Below the pieces are notes generated by a model. It made no database searches and had not been told where the DNA came from. It saw only the letters and a list, made by a program, of their open reading frames with translations. Below, in pieces: positions 18,546-28,772 of a DNA stretch of 64,000 nt. The translations under genes and the position numbers were made by a program. The DNA lies in contig NC_016478.1 in NCBI RefSeq assembly GCF_000226095.1, positions 734,001-798,000 on the forward strand. The letters are read 5' to 3'. The stretch comes from Thermothelomyces thermophilus ATCC 42464. Lineage: Eukaryota; Ascomycota; Sordariomycetes; Sordariales; Chaetomiaceae. Position 1 is the first letter of the stretch, and every line of letters starts with the position of its first letter.

Positions 18546-21500
18546 GTAAGTAGTGAGTTGGCGGCATAACGCTTGAACGGGGTGGAGGAATGTTGTTGCC
18601 GGCCTCGATAGTTTCACCAACCCTCGGCGTCACCCCCTCAGTTACAAAATTCCTTGTTTTTCAAGCCTCTCCAGTGCTGTTCCTTCTCGTGGCTGCCCCT
18701 TGCTTGCCAGATGGACGAGATGCGACAAGATCTTCGGATCGATGAATCCTCTTTAAATTAGCTTCAGACCCAAAATAATTATACGACGTTCAACCCACTT
18801 GTCTAGCCATGTATTCACTGGTTCAGAATGAACGGTACATGTCGATCGCAAGTAGGCATGATAGAGACGGTCAGAGGCATGAGATCAGAGTGGGGATTCT
18901 CACCGGGGGCGACCGTTGTTGCTGGTCATTTCGAGCTTGCTTGGCTCGCCTTGCCCGCCATGTATTCGCCAGGGGCTTGTGAAGTCATATAGAGACTGAG
19001 AAAAAAATGTAGACCCCAATCTCTTTCTGTTTCCCCATTTTCCTCACACAAACATCCCTTCCGATAGGAGCCATGAATCGCCATGGTATGGTAGTTTCGT
19101 AAGCTTAGAACACACCACGAACCCTCTAGGCCTTGTCATGGCGACTTCCAGGAAGACATAGTCCGGAACAGTGGGTAAAGAAGGACAAGACAACAAAGTG
19201 AAAAGCTCTAGACATTGATGGGGCAAAGACAACCCATTGCCCCTCCCACTTGTACAATGGCAACAGGCCCACCTATTTTGGGATGTACTCTTTCTGGAGA
19301 ATCCCTCTTCATTCTTACCTGAGCAGTTTATTCTTGGGCTGCGCGGTCCTAGCGGGATCCTTCTCTTCTGTAAGCCTCTTTTCTCTTACCGTTTATTTCG
19401 GCTTGGCTTCAACCTTGAGAGGTTCAGGGCTGGGAAGGCATCGAAATCCGCATCAGCTCAGTTCTGAGCATTCACGGTGTGCCAGCGCAACCGGAAACGG
19501 AAGACAGACCAGCGGCCATGGGATATTGATATGAAAGCTGGGCCGCTGACCGGGCTCGATGCTACCGCCGCCATTGTCACTGCCGCTCCCGGCTTCGCCC
19601 ACGGCGACTGAGACTCCGGTATTAAGGAACCGTGCCTTTGAACCTAACCGCCCTCCTGCAATGGCGCGGGGATCGTCGGTATTGGCTCGCATGTTCCCCG
19701 TGTCACCCGGGCTCAACGGACCGGGTGGCAATGTATCTGTTGCGTGATCAGATACGGTTGGCTCGAGATCGCCATGTGCCACCGCTTCGGAGAATGAGGC
19801 TTGATTCATATCGGTTGGTTTCCTCCGCGCACCCTTTCGACTCGGCTAAACGGGGGTACTTGATCGAGCTGGTTGCACAAACCAGGGCTGGTGTTGCCAC
19901 ATGCCACACGATGAACTGGTTTGTCGTTGGACGTATGTCAGAACTGGCGAGGGCGAAGTCGCTGTCAATACTTGTGCGTGGGTGCATTGTGGGATGAGGG
20001 AACCATGTCTTCGTTGTGAGCGAACGGCGCTGAAACGGTAACAGGTGCGCGCAACCGGGTGAGTGTCGCGTCGAGAAGCATGACTGCGAAAAGAACAGTG
20101 GTTCTGAGAAGAAGTCAAGAAAAAGGGGTCTGTAGTTCTGGCCTGGTTCCACCTGGAGAAGCCGAGTCCCAGTCATCGGCCCCTTTCGGACACATTCTGA
20201 CACGGAAGACGCAGTCCGGAGCTGTGGAAAGAGGTGGCTCGGATTGACGATGGCATCAAGTGTGGAAGGAAGGGAAACGGGATCATGCAAAGTTGGACTC
20301 GTGCTGGTCACAGCCCGGACTCCTTCCAAGTCTGGGGCAGGGAGTCAGCACCCCTGGCATCTCAATCCCACGCCTTTCACCGTAAGGTGAGTCAAAAGTC
20401 AAAACAGCGAGCACGTGGAAAGCGGGTTGCTTCCCCCCACGGCGCACGGTCAGCACGGTGACATGCCCAGTTAACGCGCTGAAAGGGTCCAGGTGGTCAT
20501 GACGGCTAAGCACGGGATTTGAATCCAGCCGAGTCGTTGTCCCGGCGTTCTTTTGCCCCAAAGGATATTGAGTTCCCTGACTTCAGCCCGAGTATTGTGC
20601 GAGGCAGGGCAGAAAACCTTTTAGGTTGCAGCCCAGGGGTTGCATTCCATGGCGTCCTCCCCGAAAATAGGGACGGATGCGCGAGAATCGGGATGGATCC
20701 GAGAGGATAACGGAACAGTGAGTGGGCAGGAACTCGGGAAGATGTTGCCTTGAGGAGCGTGAGGGTAGTAAAACCCTGACTGACGCCTCCCGAGACGACG
20801 ATTGCGTGATCAGAGGCTCGGCTGTCGTCGGCGCCAACTTGAGAAACAAAGACAGAGTACCAAATACGGAATCCATGGAGATGAGACACGGGAGCACAGG
20901 ATCGCAGTCACGACGCCAGACATAGGCCAAACTGCAAGCGATTGGCGCCGAACAAATTCACTTCTCGGTTGAGTTCATGAGGACCCAAGCGCGGATTCTT
21001 CCCTCAGCAGGCAGCAGCTTGCATCGAATGTTGTGTTGTGCTTGCCTCTCGCCATTGTGCCAAGAACTCAGGGGTTCCTTCCTGTGTTGATATTCGATCA
21101 CTGAGGCTTGGCGTTGAGCTCGGACCAGCTGCTGGCCAGTCTCACCGAACCACACCGGCTTCACCACCACACCGAGAGCAAACGGGCTAGTTCTAGATGT
21201 TTCTAGTCAGGGCAGGTTGGAAGGACAAAGTCGGGCTCGGATTTGAGATCTCATCCAACAATTCCTGTGTTGAGAGAGCAGATCTCTTGACATCCAACAC
21301 CGACGTTCTCACGATTTCTCGCCTGCTCATAGCGCTGGTACAAGCCCCAGTTTGAATCGTCTTTATATCATCGATTTTGCTTTATCTGTGCCCGCTTCGT
21401 TTCACAACACTCGAAACTAAAAAGGTCAGCAATACTTCCATCTCGGCGAACTCACGTCGCATCGACATCCTCCCACGAACGGTCGGAGCGGTAAAAGCCG

Positions 21501-21561
21501 GTTTTCTTTTTCATTCGTCTGTCTCTCTTCAGGGCAGGCAACCCCCGGCCTGCGGCGTCCG
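18546..21561. other. 3 kb intergenic region without recognised genes
   Basis: This stretch holds the 3' flank of the aminotransferase and the upstream region of the small conserved protein. Scattered frames up to 193 codons (19748-20329, minus) have no recognisable motif or biased codon use. A long regulatory region or a non-coding transcript is possible, but nothing in the sequence shows one. Confidence 0.5.
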
Positions 21562-22299
21562 ATGCTCATTCGCTTCCCAGCAGCAGCCAGAGCCCAGGCC
21601 TGCTGGAGACCCTCGCTCACCATCGCCCGAGCCCTTCACGAGTGTAGCGGCGGCATCGTCCCTGTGGTAGTGCCCCCACGGGCGGCGTGCACTCGCACAC
21701 GGCTCCGTCAGCAGCCGGCTGTCCAAGCCATCATCCCTACCCGCACGATGAGCAGCAACGGTTTCAGCTCAGCAGCAGCCGCGGCTAGCCCCGCACCGGC
21801 GGCGAGCACGCCACCGGTCCCCGGCAGCTCACCATCGCAGCCAGCCTCTGCCGGCCCGTCCGGCCCAGGGGGTGCAGCACCCGCGCCTCCACAAGCCCGC
21901 GCCGAAACCCAACCCACGGTTGAGGACGACACCGCCAGCACCTCGCCCAACGGCAACGCCAAGGAGAACGGTCAGCAGCAGGAGGAGGAGGAGGAGCAGG
22001 GCACCACCACCGACGCGCCCAAGCCCCTACCCGCCCTTCCCTCCCCGGAATCCGTCTCAGGGGAGGGAGGCGACGGGGTCCGCACAGTACACGTCAACGG
22101 GCAGCCCATCGCGCTCGACGCGCTGGGGCCTATGGTGGTCAACCGGGATGGAACCATCTCGCGCATCGCCAACTGGCCTGAGATGACCGAGATCGAGCGG
22201 GAGAACACGCTCCGGATCCTGTGCAAGCGCAACCAGCTGAGGTTGGGCAACTTGAGGGCCGGACGGCCTGCTGACGCTCCGCAGGAAGGGTCATCCTAG
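21562..22299 (+). CDS. Small conserved protein with C-terminal VVNRDGTISRIANW module, possibly mitochondrial
   Basis: This is an intronless frame of 245 residues. Residues 1-62 contain about ten arginines and, up to residue 27, no acidic residue, which resembles a mitochondrial presequence. A second start at 21748 (MSSNGFSS, with A at -3) would remove it and leave 183 residues. A disordered Ala/Pro/Ser/Gln linker follows, with a Glu run near residues 145-150. The conserved part is the last 50 residues: VNGQPIALDALGPMVVNRDGTISRI (quoted in part), then NWPEMTEIERENTLRILCKRNQLRLGNLR. I recall similar tails in many unstudied ascomycete proteins but know no function. The gene converges with the bZIP gene across 484 bases. 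Confidence 0.7.
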   Translation: MLIRFPAAARAQACWRPSLTIARALHECSGGIVPVVVPPRAACTRTRLRQQPAVQAIIPTRTMSSNGFSSAAAAASPAPAASTPPVPGSSPSQPASAGPSGPGGAAPAPPQARAETQPTVEDDTASTSPNGNAKENGQQQEEEEEQGTTTDAPKPLPALPSPESVSGEGGDGVRTVHVNGQPIALDALGPMVVNRDGTISRIANWPEMTEIERENTLRILCKRNQLRLGNLRAGRPADAPQEGSS

Positions 22300-22783
22300 A
22301 GCTGGCTTTCTAGTTAGTAGTGCGATTACAATGAACGGTGATGACGGATGGCCTTTTTTTTTTTTTCCCTCCCTCTTTGTCATGAATTTTTTTTGGACAT
22401 GGGTTGAACAACTGGAAAGTGGAACGGAACAATGAGAAGCGGCAAATATGTAGGTAGTCAGCTAAGAAAGGAAGAAGAGGTGTTGTTTAGAGTAGGGAGT
22501 AGAGAGCAATCCCACAGAATCCATGCCGTTGACAGCTACGCCTAGATTTGGAGTGTTGTGTATATTCCGGTCGTGCATATTTAGTCCCAAGCACAAAAAT
22601 CACCCAAGCACGCAACGCCGTCAAAAAGCCAGAAGCCGAAGCCAGCCCGCCCACTGCCATTGAAACGTAAATCGTCCCTCCCAGTCGAGCAACTGCCCTT
22701 CCGCTGCACCGGCCACGCAAACGCCTCTCCAGGACCCATGACGGGTCGTATGTGTACCATGATATATCCCTAAGGTCTCTCGT
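22300..22783. other. Convergent 3' flanks
   Basis: These 484 bases lie between two facing stop codons. They contain T-rich tracts near 22355-22390. No gene is seen. Confidence 0.6.
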
Positions 22784-24431
22784 TCAGTCCTTCTTGGGCT
22801 GATCGCTTGCGACCGAAATGCTGTCCTTGGCGGTGTCCTTGGAGCTCTCCTTGGAGCTCTCCTTGGAGCCGTCCTTGGAGTTCTCCTTGGAAGTCTCCTT
22901 GGACTCCTCCTTGGCGTTCTCCTGCGCCACCAACTCCTTCAACAGCCTCTCGAGGATCTCCTCCCGCCCGCCGTGCTTCTCCGTCACCAGGCCCTTGAGC
23001 CACTTGTTTTCCGTCTCGAGCGCCGAGATGCGGCCCTCGAGCATCGTCACCTTCTCCGCCATCTCCTTGGCGCTCCTCTCGAGCGCCTGCTCACGCTGCT
23101 TCTTCTTGATGCGGAACCGCGCGCTAGCCGCTGTGTTGCGCCTCCGCTTGTCCTCCTCGGCCGCCAGCCGAGACGCTTCCTCGAAGCTCAGCACGCGGCC
23201 ATTGGGAGCGTGCGTATGTCCGCTAATCGACTCAGCCTTGCGTTTTTGGCCACCACCTCCGACGATCGCGGCGCCTGCAGGCGACGGTGCTACATACCCT
23301 GTTGGCTGCTGGTGGTGCTGGTGATGCGGGACTTGGCCGGGATACGCCGTCTGGGGGTTCGGCTGGATGGGCTGCAGGTGGTTCCCTAACGTCTCAGGGA
23401 ACGCCGGGACCGTCGGCGAGTTGAAGGTGGTGCTGCTGTAGTCCCCGAAAGTGAAGTCGCCTGGAGACATTGTGCCATGGTCAGCTGGCGGAACAAGGGA
23501 AAAAAAAACACGACAACTGACGGCTAAACCGGTCTGGTAACGGCCAAGACTATTTCAAGGTCCACGGCAGTGCCGCGGGCGGGAGAGACGGAGTCCGGGG
23601 ATCTTGAGGCGCTGCTCAGGCTGTCCATTGTCGATGCTCATGGTCGATGGTGCAATCGCTCCCAGGTCACGAGAAATGGCACCATCCTCGGCAGCGACGA
23701 TCATTTGCCAGCTGCCTTTTAGGCGGGCCCGGAGACCTGTGCCCCCCAGCACAAACACACATCCGCCAGCTTCCAATCATGGCCTGGCTCGAAACTTGGG
23801 GGCCACCAAAAAGAGCGGGGTGAAAGGAAGATTCCCCGATTCGAGATAAAGGACCTAACGCTCTTTGGTTCACCACCTGCACCCTTCCTCTTGCAGTGAT
23901 GCCGAAGGTGTTGATCTCATGTGCTGCCGTGCCACACTACAGCGACGCACTTGCTCGCTGCGTCCGGGGGGCTGCAATGGCCGACGAAAATCCCAGTTCC
24001 TCGAATAGGTTCGAGGGAGGGAAAGTCAAGTAGGAACGAATTATGGGGTTTTCAAGAGAGAAGGCACAAGGTCGCGCAGCCGAAAAAGAATAGAGGTTCT
24101 GAATAAAAAAAGAAAGAGAAAAAAAGAGAAGAAAGAAAGAAAACCAACCTGAAATTGGGAAATCGTAGCTCGCTGGGTAGTCACCCATGATCGACTCGGT
24201 CGGCGTCACATCTTCGGTCGGCGACTGTACAACCGTTGGCTTGGGAGGGGGAGCCTGGTAGTCTGTGTGCTGGCCGGTTTCGAAGTCGAAGAATTGTGTG
24301 TTGGTGAAGAGGGCAAGATCCTTCTCGAGATCTTCGTCCGTAAACGTCTCCTCCACCGTCGGGCCCTGCACGTTGAGGTTGCGCAGGTACTGGGAGACGT
24401 TGACCCTGCTGCCCGTGCCGTAAGACGACAT
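22784..24431 (-). CDS. cys-3: CYS-3/MetR-type bZIP transcription factor of sulfur metabolism
   Basis: There are two exons, 24431-24149 and 23460-22784, giving 319 residues. The intron is 688 bases with a GTTGGT donor and a good GCTGAC branch 20 bases before the CAG acceptor. The N-terminus (MSSYGTGSRVNVSQYLRNLN) and the basic region KRRRNTAASARFRIKKKQ at residues 199-216 are those of the Neurospora CYS-3/Aspergillus MetR family. The family turns on sulfate permease, arylsulfatase and other sulfur-scavenging genes when sulfur is short. The leucine zipper runs from about 222 to 260. After it come seven Ser-Lys-Glu/Asp tetrapeptide repeats (about 279-306), coded by a 12-base minisatellite. An in-frame ATG at 23470, ten bases upstream of the exon 2 acceptor, could start a 228-residue form from a transcript retaining or beginning in the intron. 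The role is inferred from the family. Confidence 0.88.
22823..22914 (-). repeat. 12-base coding minisatellite in the bZIP gene
   Basis: The plus-strand unit TCCTTGGAGCTC repeats about seven times with small changes and codes for SKES, SKEN and SKDG tetrapeptides. The 12-base period keeps the frame when copies are gained or lost. Confidence 0.85.
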
Positions 24432-26799
24432 TGTTCCTCCGATGAGCGCTCCGTCGAGGCTGGCACGCCCGTATCGAATTCCCGGATCGAAGCTGCTTTT
24501 CGTGAAGCTGGGTGTCGAGGTCGTCGAGGTTGGGGACCCGCGGATAATGTGGGATTTCTTCCTTTGCGATTGTCGGCGCGCGTAGTCAGGCTTGCGCTAA
24601 TTCAGAACGCACGGGAGCAGAACAAAGGCTGCTAAGCGGGGTCCGCCCGAGGTTAAGACTCGGCTTGGAGTTCGGCAGGTCGGGACACCAAACCGACACG
24701 AAAGACAGCAAACCACCGTGGTCTGGGACGGTTTGCGAAGCGATGTCTGCTGGTGATGGCGTCGGAGTCCTGGGAGCACTCGTCCAGGGAGAAAACTAGG
24801 TGAGGAAGTGGACAATTCAAATTGAATAATGGTTGGCCGGAACGGAAGGGTTTCAGAGCGTGGGAGGTGCGCTTGCCGTTGGAGCGCGAACCGATGCCCG
24901 GAATTAGTCAGAAGCACACTGGATCCCACGCTCTCGGTCGTTCTCAAAATTGCCCCTCCACAACCCACACAGCGCGTGGCAAGATCCGCCAATAGCCAAT
25001 CGGAACAGGAAATCAGCCCACTGGCCTTTTTTCAATCGCCAACTCGCATTACTGAATTGACAACTGTTTCGGGGACAGCCACGGCCCCGAGCGTCCCTTT
25101 CCAAGGAGCGCACGTGCACACAGCCAGATCCTAGTATTTGAAGCGAACACTGGCTTTCTCAATCTGAAGCAGTAGAAGTTGACTCCCCTCAAGCAGGCGT
25201 CCTCGTCTGATGCAACAGTTCAGCCTGGTGGGGACGAGTCGCCGCGTCGTGGGCACCCTTTGGCCAAGCCACACAGCCCAGGCTGATCTGCGGACTGATG
25301 ACGAGTTGAATTGGCGAGTGGGATAGCGCCTGTTCAGGGCAAGGTTCTGATGCGATGCAACGGGCCGGAATTTCCAGGAAAGGGATAACCGTTGGGAGGC
25401 AGCGCCGACCTCGGCAGGACCCGCCTTTTTCCGACAACCACTACGCACAAGGAATTGTTCGCCGCCAGCAGCGTGGACAGTCCCGCACAAGAATAATCGC
25501 ACCGCCGTTGAGAAGACATGGCTTCCGCATGCTGTGGTTCCTTTTGATTGGGGTACATCAAGTGATTGCAAGTGTCGTTCCATGGTGCCTGGGCGAGCCG
25601 GCTAGGGGATGAACGGCTCGGAAGGGTGCCCAAAAATACGCCCTTTGAAATCAAAACCCCTCTTTCTGGGAAAAGCGGAAAGTGTGGGGGGGGCAAGGAG
25701 GTTGGACGTGGGGTTAAGTTGGAATCGAGTTTTTGCGAGGGGCCACTCCATCATTGAGCGGCCGGCACTACGGAACGGAACAACCGCAGTAGCGTAAGCG
25801 ACTTGGTACCTGATGAGCGGGCTAAAAAAAAAGACACCACCCTCCGATTCCAAGCTGGCAGCTTCACAGGACTACTACGAACAGTGCTGCTACTTATTAT
25901 CATCTCTCTTCTTCCCCAGCATCAGATATCTCAGAACATGTCCGTTCTTGTTCTCTCTTTTTCCTTTCAAAGTTGTGGCTCGGCTACTGCTCCTTCAAAT
26001 ACAACCCGCATCTGCTCCGTACCGAATCCATCACTCTATCCGTCGTTTCGCTGTCGACCTTGAGCTCGTAAAGGTGTGATTAAGTACGTGGATTGCCTCC
26101 AATAAGGACCTAGCTTTTGTAGGTCATACGACGCTGCACATAAAGTCGTGTGTTCGAAGTACTCTACATCACGGAATATGCTCGCTGTGTCGGACCACAG
26201 TCTGGTTACCTGACAGCGGCCTCTATTCTTGCGCAATGAGCCGCTCGGTCTCGGCCACAGGCATCTACGGCCTCGCATGGCACGGTATTTGACAGGTGAA
26301 CTTGGGGCAAGATCTTGTGGGGAAGGGATTAATAATACCAGGCCTGGCAGCGTCGTTCCCTACTACGGCCAATTTTCGCCTGCCCATGGTCGTGACTTGG
26401 ACCCGGGAAGGCACAGTGGGGAGCGCAAGCCTGATGATCGGGATTGATGACGAAGAAAGGAGAATTAAAGAGTCCATGCACAATGGAATAGCGCTAGGAT
26501 TACAGACGAGAAACTTGAGCAAGTGATCCGTACGGAGTATGGATTACTAAGGTACTGTACAGTACGGATTACGGAACAGGCTTGGCGTGCCTCAAACCGC
26601 GTCAAGGCAGGACTCGTGTGCAGTTATTCCGTACACAGTACGGATACCAACAGCATTCGCAGCAGAGCGCGACTCGTTCGTGCCGCCACAACACAACAGG
26701 AAAGCGTACCCGAATGAATGCAAGCTAAACAACCACCGGGTGTCAATGTACCCATTCCGAGGGCAGCTCTGCCCCCTGCTAGTAGTGTGATCAACATCA
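24432..26799. other. Divergent intergenic region between the bZIP and CENP-N genes
   Basis: These 2.4 kb hold both upstream regions and no recognised gene. Near the CENP-N side they carry TACGGAGTA at 26531-26539 and a perfect 14-base palindrome at 26552-26565. An ATGGCGTC near 24755 matches eight of ten bases of the published CYS-3 site (ATGRYRYCAT), but the match is incomplete. Confidence 0.5.
26552..26565. repeat. Perfect palindrome GTACTGTACAGTAC
   Basis: This is a 14-base self-complementary sequence 235 bases upstream of the CENP-N start codon. Similar GTAC-centred inverted repeats occur at 44298-44313 and 47280-47295. Confidence 0.85.
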
Positions 26800-28500
26800 A
26801 TGGCGCGCATCTCTGTCCCAACAACAGCGCATTTGCCCTCGACACTGCGAGTCGACTCGACCAATCCGGCCGCAGCAAGGATCCTCGGCCGCCTCTCGCG
26901 GTCTTCTCTCATCTCAGTTGCCCTTGACTGGCTGGATGAGACCAATTTGCCCCAAGCTCTGCCGTACCTGCGCCACGACGACGGGGATGAAGAAGATGAA
27001 GAAGGCGATGATGAGGAGGACGACTTCTACCCCCCGGCACGCTCTGCCGAAGAGCTGCGGGACATGTACAACTCCCTGCTGGAGCGCAAGGGCTCAAAAA
27101 GGGAGGTCCTCGACCGCATCACCGAGGGCGACTGGCGGCACGGCCTGACCCTGTATCAGCTAGCCATGGCCGACCTGCAATATCTCTACGACCACCCGAC
27201 CTCTCAGCAATGGTCCGCCTACCGCATCGTGCCCCTCAAGCCGCCGCGCGACCCGGACGGTGAGGAACCGCCCCAAGTCGACAGGCAGTCTCTCACCATC
27301 CCGCGATTTCACCCCTCCACCTTCCTCAGGACGCTGCAGACCCAGGTCCTCCCCGACGTCAAAGCCCACTACAACTTTGACACCCACAAGTCCCTCCCCC
27401 TCCTGATCCTGCGCATCTTCATCCTCGACTCACCCTACAACACCAACCAGGCCGTGCAGCAGACCACCACCACCACCACCACCAAGACCACCGCTTTCGA
27501 TTCCTCCCGAACAGTGTATATCGCCTTTCCCGACGCCTCTCCCCACCTCTTCATCTCCAGGCCCCAAACCACCAGCAGCAGCCCCAGTCCCGGCGCAGCC
27601 GGCGCCGGCGCCGGCGGAGAATCCCGGTCCCTGCGCAACCTCCTCGTCGAGGGCATCCCCAAGGCCCTGTCGCGGCCCCTCCAACGCCAGCGCTTCACCC
27701 TGCAGTCCACCTCGCTCGTCACGCGCAACCTGGCCGAGCTGGTCGAGCGCCGCGGCAGCGGGCGCACCAACTTCGCCGGCGGCGGCTGGAGCATCTACGC
27801 GGAGGGCGGAGAGGGGCGGGGGGCCAGGGGCAACAACAGGGAGACGCCGCTGGACCTGGTCCTGCCGAGCCCGCCGCTCTCGGAGCGGGACGAGGACGGC
27901 CTTGGGGGCGAGGATGATCCACGGGGAGGGAAGAGAAGCGGGGGAGAGAAGAGGGCTGCGCCGCTTCCGGTCGTGCTGACGGCGGAGGAGAGGAGGGAGG
28001 AGAGGGCCGCGAAACGGGCGAGGCTCGTCGCGAGGGCGCGGTTCGGGAGGACGGCGGTGATGGGGGATGGGAAGGGGGTGGAGAGGGTGGATGTGGTGAT
28101 TGAGGACCCGTTTCCGGAGGTCGCCGCGAGACGGCGGGATGGAGGCCCGGCTGATGGGGAGGGTGCTGCCGCTGTGGGAAGGCGGCGGGGGAAGGGGGGG
28201 GGAGGAAGTCGGGCTGATGCGGCCTCCAAGGGAGGGGGGAGGGTCGATGACGCAGATAGGAACGTGCAGCCGGAGGAGGAAGAGGGAGAGGAGCAGGAGG
28301 AGGGAGGTGCTCAGGGGTGGCGCCCACACGTCAGGCTGACCTTCCATGGTTCGCACGTGTTCGCCGGCATCAGACAGCTGGTCGAGTGTGGCATCATTGA
28401 CGGCGAGCGCATGCCAGGGTGGATGACGGGCGAGGAAGGCGTGACAATAGGCGCGGTCAGGAACGGGAGGATACGAGGGCACAAGGGATCCGGTGTCTAA
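26800..28500 (+). CDS. chl4: CENP-N/Chl4 (Mis15) family inner kinetochore protein
   Basis: This is an intronless 566-residue frame. Residues 1-50 contain LRVDSTNPAAARILGRLSRSSLISVALDWLDE, the start typical of fungal Chl4/Mis15/CENP-N proteins (only part is quoted at a time in family descriptions). An acidic patch follows (about 60-76), then LYQLAMADLQYLYDHPTSQQW and HYNFDTHKSLPLLILRIFIL, matching the family core. CENP-N/Chl4 works with CENP-L/Iml3 in the constitutive centromere network and recognises the centromeric CENP-A nucleosome. Low-complexity inserts include a Thr run near 223-232 and a long Gly/Arg/Glu-rich segment at about 360-510. The conserved tail VRLTFHGSHVFAGIRQLVE then returns. 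The gene converges with the TatD gene with 272 bases between stops. The start at 26800 is the first ATG and fits the family. Confidence 0.82.
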   Translation: MARISVPTTAHLPSTLRVDSTNPAAARILGRLSRSSLISVALDWLDETNLPQALPYLRHDDGDEEDEEGDDEEDDFYPPARSAEELRDMYNSLLERKGSKREVLDRITEGDWRHGLTLYQLAMADLQYLYDHPTSQQWSAYRIVPLKPPRDPDGEEPPQVDRQSLTIPRFHPSTFLRTLQTQVLPDVKAHYNFDTHKSLPLLILRIFILDSPYNTNQAVQQTTTTTTTKTTAFDSSRTVYIAFPDASPHLFISRPQTTSSSPSPGAAGAGAGGESRSLRNLLVEGIPKALSRPLQRQRFTLQSTSLVTRNLAELVERRGSGRTNFAGGGWSIYAEGGEGRGARGNNRETPLDLVLPSPPLSERDEDGLGGEDDPRGGKRSGGEKRAAPLPVVLTAEERREERAAKRARLVARARFGRTAVMGDGKGVERVDVVIEDPFPEVAARRRDGGPADGEGAAAVGRRRGKGGGGSRADAASKGGGRVDDADRNVQPEEEEGEEQEEGGAQGWRPHVRLTFHGSHVFAGIRQLVECGIIDGERMPGWMTGEEGVTIGAVRNGRIRGHKGSGV

Positions 28501-28772
28501 GAGGCTGTCTGCAGGTCGGAAGTTGTGCATGGATCAGGCTTGTTTCTGGCTACTTAATTATGTATGTATATGCGCACGAACGAACCCATTACAACTCAAT
28601 GTTTGCCTCCATACATACGCGCCCACGAGCACGAAGAGGCGCACCTACTTCGAGATGCACATGCATGCTGCTTCTGGAAACGTCTCGTCAGATATGAACC
28701 ATCTGAGGGCGTCTTTTGTGTATCTGCCGAAGGGATATGAGGAACAAATTGTCTAACGGAAATGCGCAGTGT

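Noticed and set aside
20500-20535. A tRNA B-box-like GGATTTGAATCC
   Set aside because: The flanking bases do not form a T-stem and no matching A box or cloverleaf is seen.
24099-24148. A short 50-base intron at the start of the long bZIP intron
   Set aside because: Joining at the TTCAG near 24099 puts the next exon into a stop after 15 codons, while the 688-base intron links two parts that fit the family.
24750-24765. A CYS-3 self-regulation site upstream of the bZIP gene
   Set aside because: ATGGCGTCGG matches only eight of ten bases of ATGRYRYCAT and is a single copy.
27430-28530. A 366-codon minus-strand frame opposite the CENP-N gene
   Set aside because: The Pro/Arg/Leu-rich translation is a shadow of the Gly/Glu/Arg-rich coding strand, and the plus strand matches a family.
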